A stretch of 44,340 nucleotides of DNA. Origin: CAYVIB01 sp964451365 (lineage in GTDB: Bacteria; Pseudomonadota; Gammaproteobacteria; Pseudomonadales; Cellvibrionaceae). The notes beneath the pieces were generated by a model that did not search any database, was not told the origin of the DNA, and saw only the letters and a list, made by a program, of their open reading frames with translations. Below, piece by piece: positions 18,419 through 25,637 of the stretch. Within the stretch, counting starts at the first letter, position 1; each line of letters opens with the position of its first letter. Where the stretch lies: assembly GCA_964451365.1 (NCBI GenBank), contig CAYVIB010000039.1, positions 1-44,340 on the forward strand, in the 5' to 3' direction. The translations under genes and the position numbers were made by a program.

Positions 18419-20254
18419 ATGTCATTTGCGGTAGAAAAACCGTTAGATAAAGATAAACAGGCGGCTTTTCGAGACGAGGCTCGGCTTGTTGACGAGCCTT
18501 ATAAACTGTTCCTGGTGGCCAAGGCGATCAGGCAACAAAATGCGTTGTGGATAACAGACTATTCAGCGATATCTGAATTCATTCTTATTAATAACGGTAT
18601 CTACATTGCCCCCAGGGAGTGTTCGGCGCTTTCGAGGAAGTATGCCTTTTTAATAAAGCGATCCCATAAACCGGAAGTTCTGCTAACAATACTCACCGCA
18701 GGATTAATTGTTTATTTTGGCAAGGGATTCGCGGGAGCCTGGATTTATGCCCTGCTGCTGTCGCCGTTGGTGATTAACTTTTATTCCGCGGTACTCACCA
18801 ACCTTAAAATGCTCCTTTTCTCTCCCGAATCGCTTGTCCCCTCTGTGTACCCGTCGGACGCGACCTTGAAATCGACGGCGATTGTTATTGCTTCCCGCAA
18901 TGAACCGTTTTTGGTGGCGAAGATGACATTCGATTCCGCCATGGATTTGGAGTTTCCCGCACACAGGAAAGAAATTATTGTTGTGGATAATAGTGATGTA
19001 TCTTTTCCGGAATATAAGCGGTGGAAGGACTATGTGGAATCCTTCGGGGCGAATGGCTCCCGGCAGGTTGAGGGCGTTCGGGTCGTTTTTATCCACCGGG
19101 ACGGTACGGAAGGTTTCAAACCCAAAAATCTGGATTTGGCAATGGATGCGGTCACAGCCGAATTGCTGCTTTATCTGGACGTGGATTCCACGCTGCGCCC
19201 GGATACATTGCTGCGAATAGCCCCGATGTTTAACTGGGACGAGAAGATAGGGTTCGTTCAGCTATATACCGTACCCACAAATGCCAATGGAAAATCACCG
19301 CTGGCCTTTGTACAAAGCCTGCGAAATTATTTTCTAAGGCTGGAAATGGTGTTTTTGACTCACGCAAGCCATAGTCTGTTTTATGGCCATAACGCTGTTT
19401 GGCGAACAAGCCTCGTCAGGGAGCTTGGCCGCTGCCTGGAATACCACCGTGGAGAGGTTGTTGTCACCGAGGATCTGTCAATGTCTTTCCGCGCCCGGTT
19501 TAGCGGTTATTATGGAATGGGCGCCTGGTTGGAGTCAGGTGAATGGGTGCCCGAATCCCTGCGTGAAACGGAAGCCATGTGGCTGCGCTGGACCGTGGGA
19601 ACTTACCAGGTGTACGCGAAACATTGTACACAAGTTAATAATTTAAAAAAATTCAGCAGGCTTGAACTTCTGGGTTGGTTGCAAAATCTGGGTTACTCGA
19701 TAAATTATGGTCTGGTTCCGTTTTATGCGGGCATTGGGCTTTTGTTGGATTCCACCTTGCTGATGTGGATGGTGGTAATGAGCTTGCTGCCCGAAGTCGT
19801 TCAAGCCATTTGTGCCTTTTTTAAATTATCGTTGGGAAGAATGAAAGCATCGAAGAAACTGTATAAATGTTACGTCGCTTTTTTTATTCTCGGCACCTTC
19901 GTTAACTGGGTGCGTTGTATTGGCATGCTGCGTTATATTGCGGGTGTCAAACAGGGTTGGACTCCCACGGGAAAATCCTCGGAGCAGGCGATTCCGTATG
20001 CGAGAGTAATCAGGGAGCGTTATGGTTTTCTGGTTTTTGGACTTGGCTGTCTTTTACTTAGCATAAATATACTGACAAGCGGAACGTCAGGTGTCTTGCA
20101 TGGTTTTCTGGTTTCCATGGTGGGTATTTACGGGTTGAATACTCTTCTCTGTGTCTTGTTGCTCGGCAGGGCCAGAATGCATGATGACCTGGCCGAGACA
20201 GTGAAAAAACATCGTATAGAATGCTTCTCCGATTTTTATTTAAACGCACGGTAG
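18419..20254 (+). CDS. Membrane-bound family 2 glycosyltransferase, cellulose-synthase-like
   Basis: This 611-residue protein has two predicted membrane helices near residues 82-120, a cytoplasmic GT-A catalytic region (about 150-400) and four or five helices in the C-terminal third. Catalytic signatures are an Asp after the nucleotide-binding strand (IVVDNSD), DVDST as the DxD, and TEDLS as the acceptor-base TED. The QxxRW signature of processive synthases appears as MWLRW, so Gln is replaced by Met. The arrangement resembles bacterial cellulose- or hyaluronan-type synthases, which polymerise and export a glycan across the inner membrane. The sugar cannot be told. The SD-like AAGAAGG precedes the ATG. 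It lies 65 bp after the NRPS stop on the same strand without a convincing terminator, so co-transcription is likely; a role in decorating the peptide is only inference. Confidence 0.8.
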   Translation: MSFAVEKPLDKDKQAAFRDEARLVDEPYKLFLVAKAIRQQNALWITDYSAISEFILINNGIYIAPRECSALSRKYAFLIKRSHKPEVLLTILTAGLIVYFGKGFAGAWIYALLLSPLVINFYSAVLTNLKMLLFSPESLVPSVYPSDATLKSTAIVIASRNEPFLVAKMTFDSAMDLEFPAHRKEIIVVDNSDVSFPEYKRWKDYVESFGANGSRQVEGVRVVFIHRDGTEGFKPKNLDLAMDAVTAELLLYLDVDSTLRPDTLLRIAPMFNWDEKIGFVQLYTVPTNANGKSPLAFVQSLRNYFLRLEMVFLTHASHSLFYGHNAVWRTSLVRELGRCLEYHRGEVVVTEDLSMSFRARFSGYYGMGAWLESGEWVPESLRETEAMWLRWTVGTYQVYAKHCTQVNNLKKFSRLELLGWLQNLGYSINYGLVPFYAGIGLLLDSTLLMWMVVMSLLPEVVQAICAFFKLSLGRMKASKKLYKCYVAFFILGTFVNWVRCIGMLRYIAGVKQGWTPTGKSSEQAIPYARVIRERYGFLVFGLGCLLLSINILTSGTSGVLHGFLVSMVGIYGLNTLLCVLLLGRARMHDDLAETVKKHRIECFSDFYLNAR

Positions 20255-20335
20255 GAGCCGCTCAGCTTGCCCTTTTAGCAGCGATGGCTAACGAATCGGG
20301 TAGGGTTACCCCCTACACGCGGTTGGCGGAAACAG
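20255..20335. other. Convergent intergenic gap
   Basis: These 81 bp lie between the ends of the glycosyltransferase (+) and the 508-residue protein (-). A small inverted repeat (GTAGGG-loop-CCCTAC, about 20299-20316) is present without a T tract. I see no gene and no convincing terminator. Confidence 0.5.
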
Positions 20336-21862
20336 TTAAGGAAACAGTGTAACCAATAACGGTAACAATTTGGCGGTTGTTTCGATAATCGGTTTACCCA
20401 CTTCGCCCAATGCTTTTGCTGCTTCCTTAATACCCTCAACGCTCAGTTCATACCATTTTCGGCGCGGCTTTTCGCTGGTAACTTCCTTCGACAGGGTTTC
20501 CGCATCCGCCGCCAACTGCTTCGTTTCTTCCGGTCGGGCTTCCGCGGCCTCGGTAATTTGCTTGAGCAGGGTTTGCATCAGTTCCGTCAGCTCGGAACTG
20601 GCGGTACCTTTTTCAAGATTGTTAAAGCTGTTTTCAATATTGTCGGCTATAGTAACGGGCGCATTTATCGTGGCGCCCGCGCCAATATTAATGGTTTTTT
20701 GTTCCGTCATGGTTTCCACCGTTTCGATGTAAGTTGCGTCGTCATGTAAATGAATATGGCGTTCGCTTCGCGGGAAAGGGCGTGCTTCGAAGCGTTCCAC
20801 CTTGATTTTTATCTGCCGCTGAATACCTTGCAGGCGCGTCGCCAGATTGGTGCGCACGCCTCGGTATTGGCTGGCATGCGCCGCGTCAAAGGCGTGCAGA
20901 ATGGCGGACTGATCTATGCCGCCCCAACTGTTACGGTTGATCAGGCGGGTAGCTTTGTTCAGGTAGGTTTCCAGTGTATCTCCGCGCGGTGTGCCAGGTT
21001 CATATTTAATTCCGCCGTTGTCGATGCGGTCAAGTACCGCATCCAGCACCTCCTGTTCCGCGTGCAGGCGTAGCAGGCATAACCGCAGCGATCTCACATG
21101 TTCCACGCGATCCTTGCCGTGGCCGAGCAGCCAGACCCCAACGGGCCCCCATGGGCTGGCGACGCGTCCGAAAGCCAGATCAATATTGCCGGCCTTGTTT
21201 GATGCGATGCGCGCGAATCCCTCCGGCAGTTGCCTAAGCCACCGGGCCGGGCACTCCACCAGCACGATGGGTGGACACGAACTTACCCGTTGATGCCAGG
21301 GTTCGGCTACCTTTTTATTGCTGGTGGCTGTTGCGAACAATTGCGCAAGGTCGCGACCCTGAAGCAGCAGGGGCCTTGGTTTTGACCTGCCCCGCAGTGG
21401 AACATGTGTTGAAAGTTTAATGATGTGATCAACAAGGGACAGGGGATCGATGTCGGGTACATCCTGGGTTGGATCATCGCCGGTCGCGATGGTGCTGTCC
21501 CAGTGGCGCCATGTGTTCAAATCCCCGCCCAGGCGGTTGTAGCTCAGGCCCACCTCAAGCCGTGTCACCGCTTCCCCGTCGCTCATCAGCCGTCGAAAAG
21601 CGCAGCGTATATTTGCATGCCATTGATGGTAGTCCAGTGGCAATCGCTCGAAGCGTAGCGCGCGCCCGGCGTGGCAAAAAGCCAGTTCGTCCGTCCATGC
21701 CCAGTCGACGCCTCGCCGACGTGGCATTGCGCGGCCAAAGTGGCGAAGAAATTCACGGGGAATATCAATACGAGGTGGCCAGGAGGGGGCGGGCAATCGT
21801 CCGCCCAGTTCGGGTATAAACGGGCGAATATCCGCAATGGGAAACTGGACTACCACCAGCAT
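20336..21862 (-). CDS. Uncharacterised 508-residue protein with conflict-system-like C-terminal tail
   Basis: I do not recognise the N-terminal ~380 residues. They are soluble-looking, Arg- and Trp-rich, with segments such as PPIVLVECPARWLRQLPEGF and GPVGVWLLGHGKD. From about residue 385 the character changes. A run INIGAGATINAPVTIADNIE is followed by a coiled-coil-like helical stretch and a tail RRKWYELSVEGIKEAAKAL that ends in a hydrophobic helix. From memory, tails of this form recur at the C-termini of otherwise unrelated bacterial immunity or conflict proteins; this was not checked by a search. The start is well supported by AAGGAGG about nine bases before the ATG. No partner gene lies beside it: it faces the glycosyltransferase and diverges from the SDR gene. 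Confidence 0.7.
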   Translation of the reverse strand: MLVVVQFPIADIRPFIPELGGRLPAPSWPPRIDIPREFLRHFGRAMPRRRGVDWAWTDELAFCHAGRALRFERLPLDYHQWHANIRCAFRRLMSDGEAVTRLEVGLSYNRLGGDLNTWRHWDSTIATGDDPTQDVPDIDPLSLVDHIIKLSTHVPLRGRSKPRPLLLQGRDLAQLFATATSNKKVAEPWHQRVSSCPPIVLVECPARWLRQLPEGFARIASNKAGNIDLAFGRVASPWGPVGVWLLGHGKDRVEHVRSLRLCLLRLHAEQEVLDAVLDRIDNGGIKYEPGTPRGDTLETYLNKATRLINRNSWGGIDQSAILHAFDAAHASQYRGVRTNLATRLQGIQRQIKIKVERFEARPFPRSERHIHLHDDATYIETVETMTEQKTINIGAGATINAPVTIADNIENSFNNLEKGTASSELTELMQTLLKQITEAAEARPEETKQLAADAETLSKEVTSEKPRRKWYELSVEGIKEAAKALGEVGKPIIETTAKLLPLLVTLFP

Positions 21863-22289
21863 TTTTTTCCGCCCTCCTTATGGAACTTTTTTTCGAATTA
21901 TTTTAGAAGGCCCCGCGCGGATAAAACCTACGGGGCTGAGCAACTATGTGCTTTTGTGAAAAACACCCATCGCCAACTCGCAGGCGTTCAAGCGGCTGTC
22001 GAACGCTGCGGGAGATATGCTACGGGTTTAACCGGGGGTTGACAATAGGAGAGGACGTGGGTGCAATGAGATTATCATTGTCAAAGCGTGAGGGAGCTCT
22101 GTCGTGCCGCAGTCTGTCCTGGCCCGATGGGCGAGGCATGTAGGCCTCAAGTCGCGCCAATTGTCCTGCCACGGAGTTTCGGCTGAATTAACCGTCTCAT
22201 CCATTGCTTGGGTTTGTTTACTGTCCGTTTTCCGGGCAACAGTTAAAATCCATCTTTTAAAGCAAAGTGTCAAAAGGAGAAATTCCGTA
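21863..22289. other. Divergent intergenic region, no gene seen
   Basis: These 427 bp separate the 508-residue gene (-) from the SDR gene (+) and must hold both promoters. Next to the minus-strand ATG lies its Shine-Dalgarno (TCCTCCTTA complement, about 21870-21880). A GCCCCG/CGGGGC inverted repeat (about 21911-21937, long loop) sits 50 bp further on. The short open frames here show no protein-like composition or start signals. I could not settle on a -35/-10 pair. Confidence 0.5.
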
Positions 22290-23101
22290 ATGCGAATACT
22301 TTTTACCGGCGGCTCCGGCAAGGCTGGAAAACACGTGGTGCCATATCTGTTGGACCGAGGGCATCAGGTCATCAATATTGACCTGGTGCCGCTTGATTAC
22401 CCCGGCTTAAATAACCTTATCGTCGATATTAATGATTCCGGTCAGGTATTTAATGCCATGACCTCGTACGCCAATCTCGATGAGCTGGAGCTGGGCAACG
22501 GTGTGCAGAAAATCGATGCGGTGGTGCATTTTGCCGCCGTGCCGCGTATTTTGATTAAGCCGGATAACGAAACGTTCCGGGTAAATANNNNNNNNNNNNN
22601 NNNNNNNNNNNNNNNNNNNNNNNNNNNNNNNNNNNNNNNNNNNNNNNNNNNNNNNNNNNNNNNNNNNNNNNNNNNNNNNNNNNNNNNGTGGTAAACGAAA
22701 AGACCGCCCGCAGCTTCCAGCGCCGGTCGGGTTTCGATATTTACGCGTTGCGTATCGGCAATGTGATCGAGCCGCATGAATACACTGAACTTTTCCCGAA
22801 GTTTTTCAAGTACCCGGAAACCCGCCGCCGCAACGCGTTTTGCTATATCGACGCGCGGGACCTGGGGCAGATAGTGGATTTATGCCTGAAAAAGGACGGC
22901 CTCGGCTTCCAGGTTTTTAATGCGGGTAACGATACCAACGGCGCGATTATTCCCAGCAGGGAACTGGCCGAACGGTTTTTCCCCGGTGTGCCGATCACCC
23001 GTGAATTGGATGAACACGAAGCCCTGTTTTCCAATCGAAAAATCAGGGAGGTGTTGGGTTTCAAGGAGGAGCATGACTGGCGCAAGTATGTAGCGGTGTA
23101 G
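22290..23101 (+). CDS. NAD-dependent epimerase/dehydratase (extended SDR), interrupted by an assembly gap
   Basis: The N-terminal piece (99 residues) opens with the Rossmann motif TGGSGKAGK and continues to VVHFAAVPR, typical of extended short-chain dehydrogenases acting on nucleotide sugars or similar substrates. After 100 Ns the sequence resumes at VVNEKTARSF, just after where the catalytic YxxxK should lie, and runs 137 residues to the stop. The catalytic centre is therefore hidden in the gap. The two halves are in different frames across 100 Ns, which shows that the N run is not the true gap length. Family proteins of about 300 residues would need roughly 200-300 missing bases. The start at 22290 has AAGGAG nine bases upstream; the longer open frame from 22104 has no such support. 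Confidence 0.85.
22588..22687. other. Assembly gap of 100 N
   Basis: Exactly 100 ambiguous bases sit inside the SDR gene. Reading-frame continuity requires a true length of 2 modulo 3, while 100 is 1 modulo 3, so this is a placeholder for a scaffold join of unknown size. Confidence 0.98.
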
Positions 23102-23119
23102 CAGCCGGAATAATTTGGT

Positions 23120-23329
23120 TATTAACCCGGCATTTAAGCGCTCTTCGCGGTCGGTTGCGGCGATGATCAGCATCGGCAGAGCGGCGAAAAATTCGCGGTG
23201 CTGGTCCGGCATGTAATCGCGAATAACCTTGGCGCCCACTCCCGCCATTCGCTCTTTTACCCCGACGCGTTCCTGCGCGGCGAGTTCTCCGGTGTGCCAG
23301 GGTGATTCCGCTTGATGGTTGTGTTCCAT
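23120..23329 (-). pseudogene. 5' remnant of a pyridoxamine-phosphate-oxidase-like flavoprotein gene
   Basis: On the minus strand, right after the VOC stop codon (4 bp gap), an ATG begins a protein with the start typical of a PNPOx-like/FAD oxidoreductase family: SPWHTGELAAQERVGV, then VIRDYMPDQHREFF and LPMLIIAATDREERL. The match ends near residue 70 (about nt 23120). Beyond that the frame is only the shadow of the SDR gene, whose stop is at 23101. The flavin- and substrate-binding parts are absent, so this is a truncated remnant, cut between about 23101 and 23120. Its position suggests it once formed an operon with the VOC gene under TetR control. Confidence 0.75.
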
Positions 23330-23333
23330 AAGC

Positions 23334-23750
23334 CTATTGCCCGTTCAACGCGAAAAATTCAACCCGCAGTCCGCCGGGTATGCGGCACATCATATGCCGG
23401 GCGGGAAGCTTTCCAAGTGCCTCCGGCGCGAATTCAATCGTGACACAGTCCAGTTGGGAGAAATGGAGATACAGGTCTTCCAGGGCGTCGGTATCGGCCA
23501 CCTTCAGGGCAAAGTGGTGAAGCCCTATGTTGCGACGTCGGTCGAAGGCTATGGCGCTGGAGGGATCGGAAGCCTGCCACAGCGTCAACATAATAGTGCC
23601 ATCGCTGACAAACACCGCCGGGTAGTCCGGGCGTTCGCCTACCACCCGGAAGTTCAGATGTTCGATAAAAAAGGCTGCTGTCCCGGAAACGTCCGGAACA
23701 GTCAGGCCGAGATGGTGCAGGCCTTGGGTGAGAGGATGGAAACGGGTCAT
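23334..23750 (-). CDS. VOC (glyoxalase/bleomycin-resistance/dioxygenase fold) protein
   Basis: This 138-residue protein has the two beta-alpha-beta-beta-beta repeats of the vicinal-oxygen-chelate superfamily. It begins with LHHLGLTVPDVSGTAAFFIE, has the second metal-ligand region IGLHHFALKVADTDALEDLY, and ends with PGGLRVEFFALNG, in which the Glu is a usual metal ligand. The His of LHHLG, the His of GLHHFALKV and this Glu fit a metal site. The substrate is unknown. I prefer the ATG at 23750 over the one 15 bp upstream because GAGGGA lies eight bases before it. It diverges from the TetR gene, and its promoter contains one arm of the operator at 23802-23843, so it is probably the repressor's target. 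Confidence 0.85.
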   Translation of the reverse strand: MTRFHPLTQGLHHLGLTVPDVSGTAAFFIEHLNFRVVGERPDYPAVFVSDGTIMLTLWQASDPSSAIAFDRRRNIGLHHFALKVADTDALEDLYLHFSQLDCVTIEFAPEALGKLPARHMMCRIPGGLRVEFFALNGQ

Positions 23751-23801
23751 ATTGCTTTCCCTCAAGGGTGCGGTGACTGATGAATGATGTTTTAATGGTG
23801 G

Positions 23802-23843
23802 ACAGATCTGTTCACTTTGGTAATCTTAGGTGAACAGATCTGT
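23802..23843. promoter_or_regulatory. Operator: perfect 14-bp inverted repeat, TetR site
   Basis: ACAGATCTGTTCAC (23802-23815) and its exact reverse complement GTGAACAGATCTGT (23830-23843) flank a 14-bp spacer. Each arm also contains the 10-bp palindrome ACAGATCTGT, so two dimer sites are possible. It lies between the divergent VOC and TetR genes and overlaps the VOC promoter spacer, the expected place for an autoregulating TetR repressor. Confidence 0.85.
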
Positions 23844-23852
23844 ATATGTCAA
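23823..23852 (-). promoter_or_regulatory. Promoter of the VOC gene
   Basis: On the minus strand a perfect TTGACA (23852-23847) is followed after 18 bases by TAAGAT (23828-23823). The right operator arm (23830-23843) lies between the two hexamers, so bound repressor would block polymerase. Confidence 0.7.
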
Positions 23853-23869
23853 TCATCGTTCGCTATAAT
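23841..23869 (+). promoter_or_regulatory. Promoter of the TetR gene
   Basis: A perfect TATAAT (23864-23869) lies about 25 bases before the TetR ATG. The -35 at the proper distance (TGTATA, 23841-23846) is poor and overlaps the end of the right operator arm, which fits weak, self-repressed expression. Confidence 0.6.
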
Positions 23870-23894
23870 GTCCCTTCACTCCGAGGACACTGCT

Positions 23895-24449
23895 ATGACC
23901 GGTCAGCCCCGCAGGCAGCATTTGGTAGATACGGCTTGCCGCCTGTTCAATCAGTTCGGTTATCACGCCACGGGAATAGACCGGATACTGGAAGAGTCCG
24001 GTGTTTCGAAGGCGACGCTGTACAAGCATTTTCGCAGTAAGGAGGAGTTGATTCTCGCGGTGTTGCGACAACGTCACGAACAGCTGCTTGCACAGATAAG
24101 TGAAAGAATCGGCGCGGCGGGCAATACCGAAAATCCCGTGCTGGTAATTTTTGACGCGCTGGATGAATGGTTTCATTCCGTTGGGTTTTACGGCTGCAAT
24201 TTTATTAAAGCCAGCGGGGAGTACGCGCTGGCCGGTGAGGAAATCCACGATTATGCCGCCTGGCACAAGGGCAGTATTCAAAAAATAATTGAATCCGCTT
24301 TATCGGCCCCCAATAAAAAGCATCGCAAAGAGCTGGCCGCGCAACTCGCACTGCTGGCGGATGGTGCTATCGTACGCGCACAAGTAACTGGCGATAAAAA
24401 AGCCGCGAGAATGGCAAAAGCCATTGCCGCTTCGTTATTGCGGGGGTAA
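23895..24449 (+). CDS. TetR/AcrR-family transcriptional regulator
   Basis: This 184-residue regulator has the N-terminal helix-turn-helix characteristic of TetR: LVDTACRLFNQFGYHATGID, then ILEESGVSKATLYKHFRSKE. A helical ligand-binding domain follows (about residues 60-184), with FYGCNFIKASGEYA resembling the TetR subgroup that controls small oxidoreductase or VOC genes. I chose the ATG at 23895 because GAGG lies eight bases upstream and the -10 at 23864 leaves a short leader; ATGs further upstream add no family sequence. It probably represses the divergent VOC gene and itself through the inverted repeat at 23802-23843. The DUF4166 remnant follows eight bases after its stop and would be co-transcribed. 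Confidence 0.9.
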   Translation: MTGQPRRQHLVDTACRLFNQFGYHATGIDRILEESGVSKATLYKHFRSKEELILAVLRQRHEQLLAQISERIGAAGNTENPVLVIFDALDEWFHSVGFYGCNFIKASGEYALAGEEIHDYAAWHKGSIQKIIESALSAPNKKHRKELAAQLALLADGAIVRAQVTGDKKAARMAKAIAASLLRG

Positions 24450-24457
24450 ATATTCCT

Positions 24458-25000
24458 ATGACTGGCTTGGTCGCTAATTGGTTTGGTGAAAAATTTTTTG
24501 ACCTGCATCCGTTGTTGCAAAAGTTGCATCGTGAAGGCGGAACGCTAACGGGCGAGGTTGATCTGCAATATGGGAGTGGACTTGCCGGCCATATTGCACC
24601 GCGCCTGGCGAAACGCCTGGGTATGCCGTCCAGTCCCGGTGTAATGGATTTTAATGTTGTTATTGAACATACGCTTGATTCGCTGGTGTGGACGAGAGTG
24701 TTCGATCAACGACATATCATGAGGTCGGAATTTATCCCAAACGGACAATACCCCGATGGTTACTGGCGGGAAGCTACCGGTGGAATTGTTCTGGACCTCG
24801 GTGTGGAAATAAGAAACGGCGGATGGTATTAGCTGCAACGCCGGATGAGCATTCGAAATATTACTGTTCCCGGCCTTTTGATGCCTGACTCGCGAGCCGG
24901 AAAATACATCGATGGCGACACCTATTGTTTCGAAGTCGATATAGGCCTGCCGGGCGTGGGAAGCTTAATCAGCTATCGAGGAAGGTTGCATTATGTTTAG
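24458..25000 (+). pseudogene. DUF4166-family protein gene interrupted by an in-frame TAG
   Basis: The first 124 codons encode a DUF4166-like protein (start FFDLHPLLQKLHREGGTLTG; later LDLGVEIRNGGWY) and stop at TAG 24830-24832. The same frame continues without shift, LQRRMSIRNITVPGLLMP, through DGDTYCFEVDIGLPGVGSLI to YRGRLHYV and a second TAG at 24998-25000. That second part is the normal C-terminal half of the family, which usually has an aromatic residue (often Trp) where the first stop lies. A single TGG to TAG change explains the break. It follows the TetR gene by eight bases. The family's function is unknown. Readthrough of the amber codon cannot be excluded but nothing here supports it. 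Confidence 0.75.
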
Positions 25001-25637
25001 TTTGAATACCGACAATATTTTTTTACCACTGGCGTCGATGCCGAGCCGATCAGTCACATAAAAATTTGCTCGGGCTGCATTTCACTGTTGCCGGGAATAA
25101 ATTTCGACGTTCGTCATACCGGCGTAGCCCGGGTTAATAGTTACCGCCACCGCCCTAAATTCCTGAATCTCGGTTTCGCGAAGACGATCATTTCTGGATT
25201 TTCGAGAGGCATCTATTTGCAGTCATCTGTTTGACCAGATTGGTGCAGATTTTCAGCTGACTGGTGTGGATTTTGAGTTAGCTGCGTCTATATTTAGCCG
25301 CGACCCACTGTTGATGACCTATTCCGGCGGTTAATCATTTATTCCGGACAGCGGTGCTCGCCCATATCGCTTATCGGCAAAAACCCAAGTCCATCACAGA
25401 TCCTTCGGTTATCGCGACAGGTTTTGATTCAATTCCCCAAAATGGCGTGCTAAACTGGCCTGCTCGAAATAACGCCAGAACCCACGCATATCGTGGCAAA
25501 TGGCCATATAACAAATAAAATATACAAAAATCATGTGATGTTTGCGATGCTCCTTGTTTTGCACGGTTGCCCATACATTTAAGCAATAATTCCCGTGGAT
25601 GGACTGCGCCGGCAGGCCAGGCCCAGGGGCGGTAACA
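25001..25637. other. Intergenic region without a confident gene
   Basis: About 640 bp between the DUF4166 remnant and the membrane glycosyltransferase. The frame continuing past the second DUF4166 stop stays open for roughly 75 codons but has no start codon and no family signature that I recognise. A second open stretch (about 25180-25335) is similar. Decayed coding DNA is possible. The promoter of the downstream operon must lie near its right end. Confidence 0.45.

Noticed and set aside
18419..20254. Calling the glycosyltransferase a true cellulose synthase (BcsA)
   Set aside because: There is no PilZ domain, QxxRW is altered, and no bcsB or bcsC lies nearby.
22104..22289. Upstream extension of the SDR open frame
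   Set aside because: The Rossmann motif begins right after the ATG at 22290, which has AAGGAG nine bases upstream; the extension has no SD and no family sequence.
22880..23119. Minus-strand open frame continuing the flavoprotein remnant
   Set aside because: Family similarity stops near 23120; the rest is the antisense shadow of the SDR coding region.
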